Assembly: GCF_001598855.1 (NCBI RefSeq)
Contig: NZ_BCZS01000037.1
Span: 1 to 38,200, forward strand
DNA: 38,200 nucleotides
Origin: Pluralibacter gergoviae ATCC 33028 = NBRC 105706
GTDB taxonomy: Bacteria > Pseudomonadota > Gammaproteobacteria > Enterobacterales > Enterobacteriaceae
Direction: 5' to 3'
Each line of letters starts with the position of its first letter. Position 1 is the stretch's first letter. The notes under the pieces were generated by a model. The model was not told the origin of the DNA. It did not search any database and saw nothing but the letters and a program-made list of their open reading frames with translations. A program made the translations under genes and the position numbers. Positions 35,304-38,200 of the stretch are shown here, piece after piece.

Positions 35304-36374
35304 ATGGACCTGCCTGCTCTGGAAGAATTACTGACTCGCCTCAAATCACTGCCTGTTGCTGAAAAAAGTGAGACCAATATATTTTCGGTTGGTGCCCGTG
35401 GACACTATGAAAACCCTGTCAGCGATTTACTCGCTTTCTTTATTGATCCGGATGCGCCCCATGGACTGAATACACTGGTTATTGGGGCCCTTCTGGAATG
35501 CCTGCCAGCCCATGTTGATGCATCACTTCTCTCTCCACCAGCCCGTGAGGTTATGACCCAGAAAGGAACTCGAATCGATTTGCTACTTGAGTCGAAAGAA
35601 TGGGCCATGGTGTTGGAGAATAAAATCTGGCACCAATTGAACAATCCTTTCAATGATTACAGTGGGTATCTGGAGCAAAAACATCCAGATAAGAAACCGT
35701 TCCTGGTGGTTCTGTCGCCGGAAGGACTGGCTCCAGCCGGTTGGACAGGAATAAGCTACAGTATGTTTATTTCTGTTCTGTCGCCCAGGCTCGGCATGGC
35801 ATGTATTTCTTCCCCGCTCAATAAATGGCAGGTTTTGCTGCGCGAATTCATTCTACATCTGGAGACACTGATGGGTAAAAATACGATTGCAGCAGAGACA
35901 GAAACCTTCGTTCTCGAAAATTTGCGTAATATTCAGGAAGCGGTGTTACTGAAAAATGCTGTGGTGAAATCACTTCAGGAGGAAGGCCTACGGTTTCTGA
36001 CAGAGCACTTTTCTGATCGTGGTTATGAGGTCACAACGGCACTTAATCATTGGGAAGGTTATCCGGCACTGCGCTTCGGATTGTCGCACTGGGTGAGTGA
36101 ATCTGATGTGGTACTTTTTCTAGACAAAACACCTGGAAGACAGTTTGAAGTACGAACGTACATCTGTAGTCTGACGACTCCTGCATTGCAGCATCAAGCA
36201 AGAAAGATGTTGATACCTGCACTTTATGACGACTGCTGGCCTGAGAGAAGCGGAAGTGTGTTTACCTTCGTTTCTCGGCTGTCACAGAAGCATGAGGAAA
36301 AACATCTGATGTTCCAGAGTGTGGCGAAAGCGTTAGAGCAGTTGAACGAATTTGAACTGCGCCATGAGAGATAG
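35304..36374 (+). CDS. PD-(D/E)XK nuclease superfamily protein (PDDEXK_4-like)
   Basis: 356 residues from ATG 35304, which has GGAG seven bases upstream; an in-frame start at 35244 lacks one. The N-terminal core fits the PD-(D/E)XK fold: NIFSVGARGHYENPVSDLLA (early acidic E36), then TRIDLLLE (D92), MVLENKIWH (E105 and K107) and FNDYSGYLEQ. The C-terminal half (about 200-356) has no recognised domain. Members of this family are often stand-alone proteins in accessory regions and defence islands. The substrate is unknown. No partner gene is adjacent. Confidence 0.8.
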   Translation: MDLPALEELLTRLKSLPVAEKSETNIFSVGARGHYENPVSDLLAFFIDPDAPHGLNTLVIGALLECLPAHVDASLLSPPAREVMTQKGTRIDLLLESKEWAMVLENKIWHQLNNPFNDYSGYLEQKHPDKKPFLVVLSPEGLAPAGWTGISYSMFISVLSPRLGMACISSPLNKWQVLLREFILHLETLMGKNTIAAETETFVLENLRNIQEAVLLKNAVVKSLQEEGLRFLTEHFSDRGYEVTTALNHWEGYPALRFGLSHWVSESDVVLFLDKTPGRQFEVRTYICSLTTPALQHQARKMLIPALYDDCWPERSGSVFTFVSRLSQKHEEKHLMFQSVAKALEQLNEFELRHER

Positions 36375-36390
36375 CGGCCATTTTTACTTG

Positions 36391-36500
36391 ATGTAGCCCC
36401 CTGAAACACCAGACAGTAGCTGTATCTCCAGATAAGAGATAGGCTTGAATATATGTCTAACACTAACGCCAATTTTGAGATGAACGGGATCCTGTTAGGT
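36391..36500 (+). mobile_element. Left-end fragment of an IS2-group element
   Basis: AGCCCCCTGAAACACCAGAC (36393-36412) resembles the IS2 left terminal repeat (...CCCCCTGAATCTCCAGAC, from memory). About 90 bp of leader with an ATG near 36480 follows, matching the IS2 region before orfA. The sequence then stops at a second element's end near 36501. The matching right part is found at 36830-37555. Confidence 0.55.
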
Positions 36501-36830
36501 GGAGTTGCCCCCGCTAAATCGGACACGGTTAATTTATAGCTAGTAATGTGCTTCTGTATTCTCTCGGTGACTGCATTTTCAGTCCTTTATGGGGATGCCA
36601 GTTATTATAGTCTTCCATCCATTCTGTCAGTTTTTCCATTACGGTCACCGCATCCGGCAGGTCATTCACATACACGTAGTCACGCTTGAACGTTTTCACG
36701 AACGATTCAGCCATCCCATTGCTCTCCGGGCTACGCACTGGCGTCGTACACACGATGAACCCGAGTGAAGCAGCGAACGTCCTTGTCGCATCCGCTACGT
36801 AGCAACTGCCGTTATCGGTCAGCCGCACCA
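36501..36830 (-). pseudogene. IS2-group transposase orfB, C-terminal fragment
   Basis: About 100 residues: VRLTDNGSCYVADATRTFA (second catalytic Asp), VRSPESNGMAESFVKTFKRD (catalytic Glu) and DYNNWHPHKGLKMQSPREY, all typical of the IS2 group. It ends at 36529; a terminal-repeat-like TGCCCCCGCTAAATCGGACA follows at about 36508-36527. The N-terminal half is replaced at about 36830 by a fragment of a different IS2-group element on the other strand. Confidence 0.8.
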
Positions 36831-37555
36831 TGGGTGTGTCGCGTGCGCAGCTGTCACTGCGAATTAACCGTTCTGTCGACTGGCAGGACAGACGCTGTAA
36901 CCGGCGTAATGACGAAGCAGACGCTGAAATACTGTCGGATATTCTCGACATCATCAGCGATATGCCCAGTTACGGCTATCGTCGTGTGTGGGGTATCCTG
37001 CGTAAGCAACGCCTCACAGAGGGGCTCCCCCGGTCAATGCCAAAGGCTTTACAGGGTAATGATCGAGCATAACCTGTTGTTGTTGCATGACAAGCCAGAG
37101 CGACCGAAGTGTAGACATAAGGCCAAAATCACGTTAGCAGAAAGCGAGATGCTCAGGTGTTCAGATGGCTTAGAATTCGTCTGCGACAAGAGTGAAAAAC
37201 TGCGGGTCACGTTCGCGCTGGACTTCTGCGACCGTGGGGGCATAGACTGGGCAGCAATCACGGGAGGTTATGACAGTTCGACGGTGCGGGATGTGATTCT
37301 GAAAGCGCATCGGCGACATGTTGCCGGACACACCAGTGCAGTGGCTGACGGACAACGGTTCAGCGTATACCACGTATGAAACGCGGAGGTTCGTGAAAAC
37401 GATGAAAGAAGACTATATAGCGTTCATGCCAAAACAGGATTGAGAACAGCACTGTGAAACCTTGCAGCAGCATTCAAGCATAACAATGAAAAACACCCGC
37501 ACAGCGCGCTGGGATATCACTCTCAAAGGGAACAACTGTAGCAGTGCACATCGTT
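36830..37555 (+). pseudogene. IS2-group orfB remnant, multiply broken
   Basis: It begins in GVSRAQLSLRINRSVDWQD, continues with MPSYGYRRVWGILRKQ and then, after frame breaks near 37045, RVMIEHNLLLLHDKPER, LRVTFALDFCDRGG and [12 protein letters not shown] (TDNGSAY is in another frame). Later segments ([30 protein letters not shown] in broken frames) reach about 37530. It is probably the body of the element whose left end is at 36391. Confidence 0.7.
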
Positions 37556-37595
37556 AATTTAAGATACAAAAGCTGTCCAGAAACGGCGGGTCAAG

Positions 37596-37820
37596 ATCAG
37601 GCGTAAGCAGTATCAGGAAGGCAGCCTTACCGCCGTTGCTGCTGGAGAACAAGTTGTACCCGCATCGGAGCTGGCGTCTGCGATGAAGCAAATTAAAGAG
37701 CTACAGAGCCTGCTGGGCAAGAAAACCATGGAAAACGAGCTGCTAAAAGAAGCCGTTGAATATGGCCGACAAAAAAAGTGGATAGCGCACGTGCCCTTGT
37801 TGCCGGAGGATGGCGAATAA
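37596..37820 (+). pseudogene. IS2-type orfA, 5'-truncated
   Basis: It starts abruptly in [20 protein letters not shown], the middle of IS2 orfA, and continues through [20 protein letters not shown] and [20 protein letters not shown] to a normal stop (PEDGE, TAA 37818-37820). The HTH-bearing N-terminal half is missing, so programmed frameshifting would not yield a functional transposase here. Confidence 0.8.
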
Positions 37821-38200
37821 GCCTTGTCAGTCGTTGCCTCCGGGTCTCACGTGCGCAACTGCATGCCATGGCCCGTCGGACGAAGAACTGGCAGGATCGC
37901 CGACGCAGGCGCAAGCCTGATGATACTGACGTGCTGGCCCGTATCCATACCGTTATCGGCGCTCTACCCACCTATGGTTATCGTCGGGTATGGGCACTGC
38001 TGCGCAGACAATCTGAATCTGACGACATGGCCGTTATCAATGCCAAACGCATATACCGGATCATGCGTCAGAATGCGCTGCTGCTTGAGCGTAAACCTGC
38101 AATACCGCCCTCGAAACGGGCGCATACAGGGAAAGTGGCCGTCGGGGAAAGTAACCAGCGGTGGTGCTCTGACGGCTTCGGGTTCAGCTGTGATAATGGC
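37778..38200 (+). CDS. IS2-type orfB transposase, cut by the window edge
   Basis: An open frame overlapping the orfA end, reading [59 protein letters not shown] and [20 protein letters not shown], to the window end in [17 protein letters not shown] (first catalytic Asp). It has no stop inside the window and is very close to IS2 orfB. Whether the rest is intact lies outside the window. Confidence 0.8.
   Translation, partial: MDSARALVAGGWRISLVSRCLRVSRAQLHAMARRTKNWQDRRRRRKPDDTDVLARIHTVIGALPTYGYRRVWALLRRQSESDDMAVINAKRIYRIMRQNALLLERKPAIPPSKRAHTGKVAVGESNQRWCSDGFGFSCDNG

Overview
The window looks like an accessory region (plasmid or genomic island) of an enterobacterium in the Enterobacter/Klebsiella/Pantoea/Erwinia range. 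The reasons are Enterobacterales-type insertion sequences (IS3 and IS2 groups, IS110), GC-rich catabolic operons resembling enterobacterial paralogs (YdgJ, FrlB/C/D, Dpp/Opp and His/Gln-type ABC systems), and a patchwork of decayed genes and IS fragments. I could not identify a replication or transfer gene, a tRNA or a CRISPR array, so plasmid versus chromosome is undecided.

Layout. Positions 1-1100 are mostly non-coding and rich in hairpins, with the first of three copies of a structured dispersed repeat. Positions 1101-6992 (minus) encode a 1963-residue SF1 helicase-nuclease (DUF4011, AAA_11/12, Vsr-like nuclease, DUF3320), a good single-gene defence candidate. An IS110-family element follows (transposase 7601-8596) and abuts the second repeat copy. 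Positions 9060-9750 hold two broken genes (unknown; cupin).

Positions 9820-17881 form an intact nitrogen-scavenging operon. Two NtrC-like sites and a sigma54-like promoter precede a leader with an ANTAR-type hairpin that competes with an intrinsic terminator. An AmiC-like sensor, an AmiR-like antiterminator, a complete Dpp-type ABC importer and an acetamidase/formamidase-family enzyme follow. A creatininase-family gene just downstream is a pseudogene fused to an MFS transporter stub. The third repeat copy (about 18866-19086) and a dead IS3-group element (19389-20605) follow.

Positions 20822-34891 carry two catabolic clusters, each with a polar amino-acid ABC importer and a divergent LacI-family repressor. 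Cluster 1 (20822-26773) has an FAD amine oxidase and a Gfo/Idh/MocA dehydrogenase. Cluster 2 (27706-34891) has FrlB-, FrlD- and FrlC-like enzymes and an EamA exporter. The repressors are paralogs and each faces two palindromes of a common form (TGAgAcCGgTcTCA versus TGAtAaCGtTaTCA). I infer uptake and breakdown of glycated amino acids (Amadori compounds) or related opines, by an oxidative route in cluster 1 and a kinase/deglycase route in cluster 2.

The right end carries a lone PD-(D/E)XK nuclease (35304-36374) and a nest of IS2-group fragments running off the window. All family assignments come from reading the proteins and from memory of the families; no database search was run.
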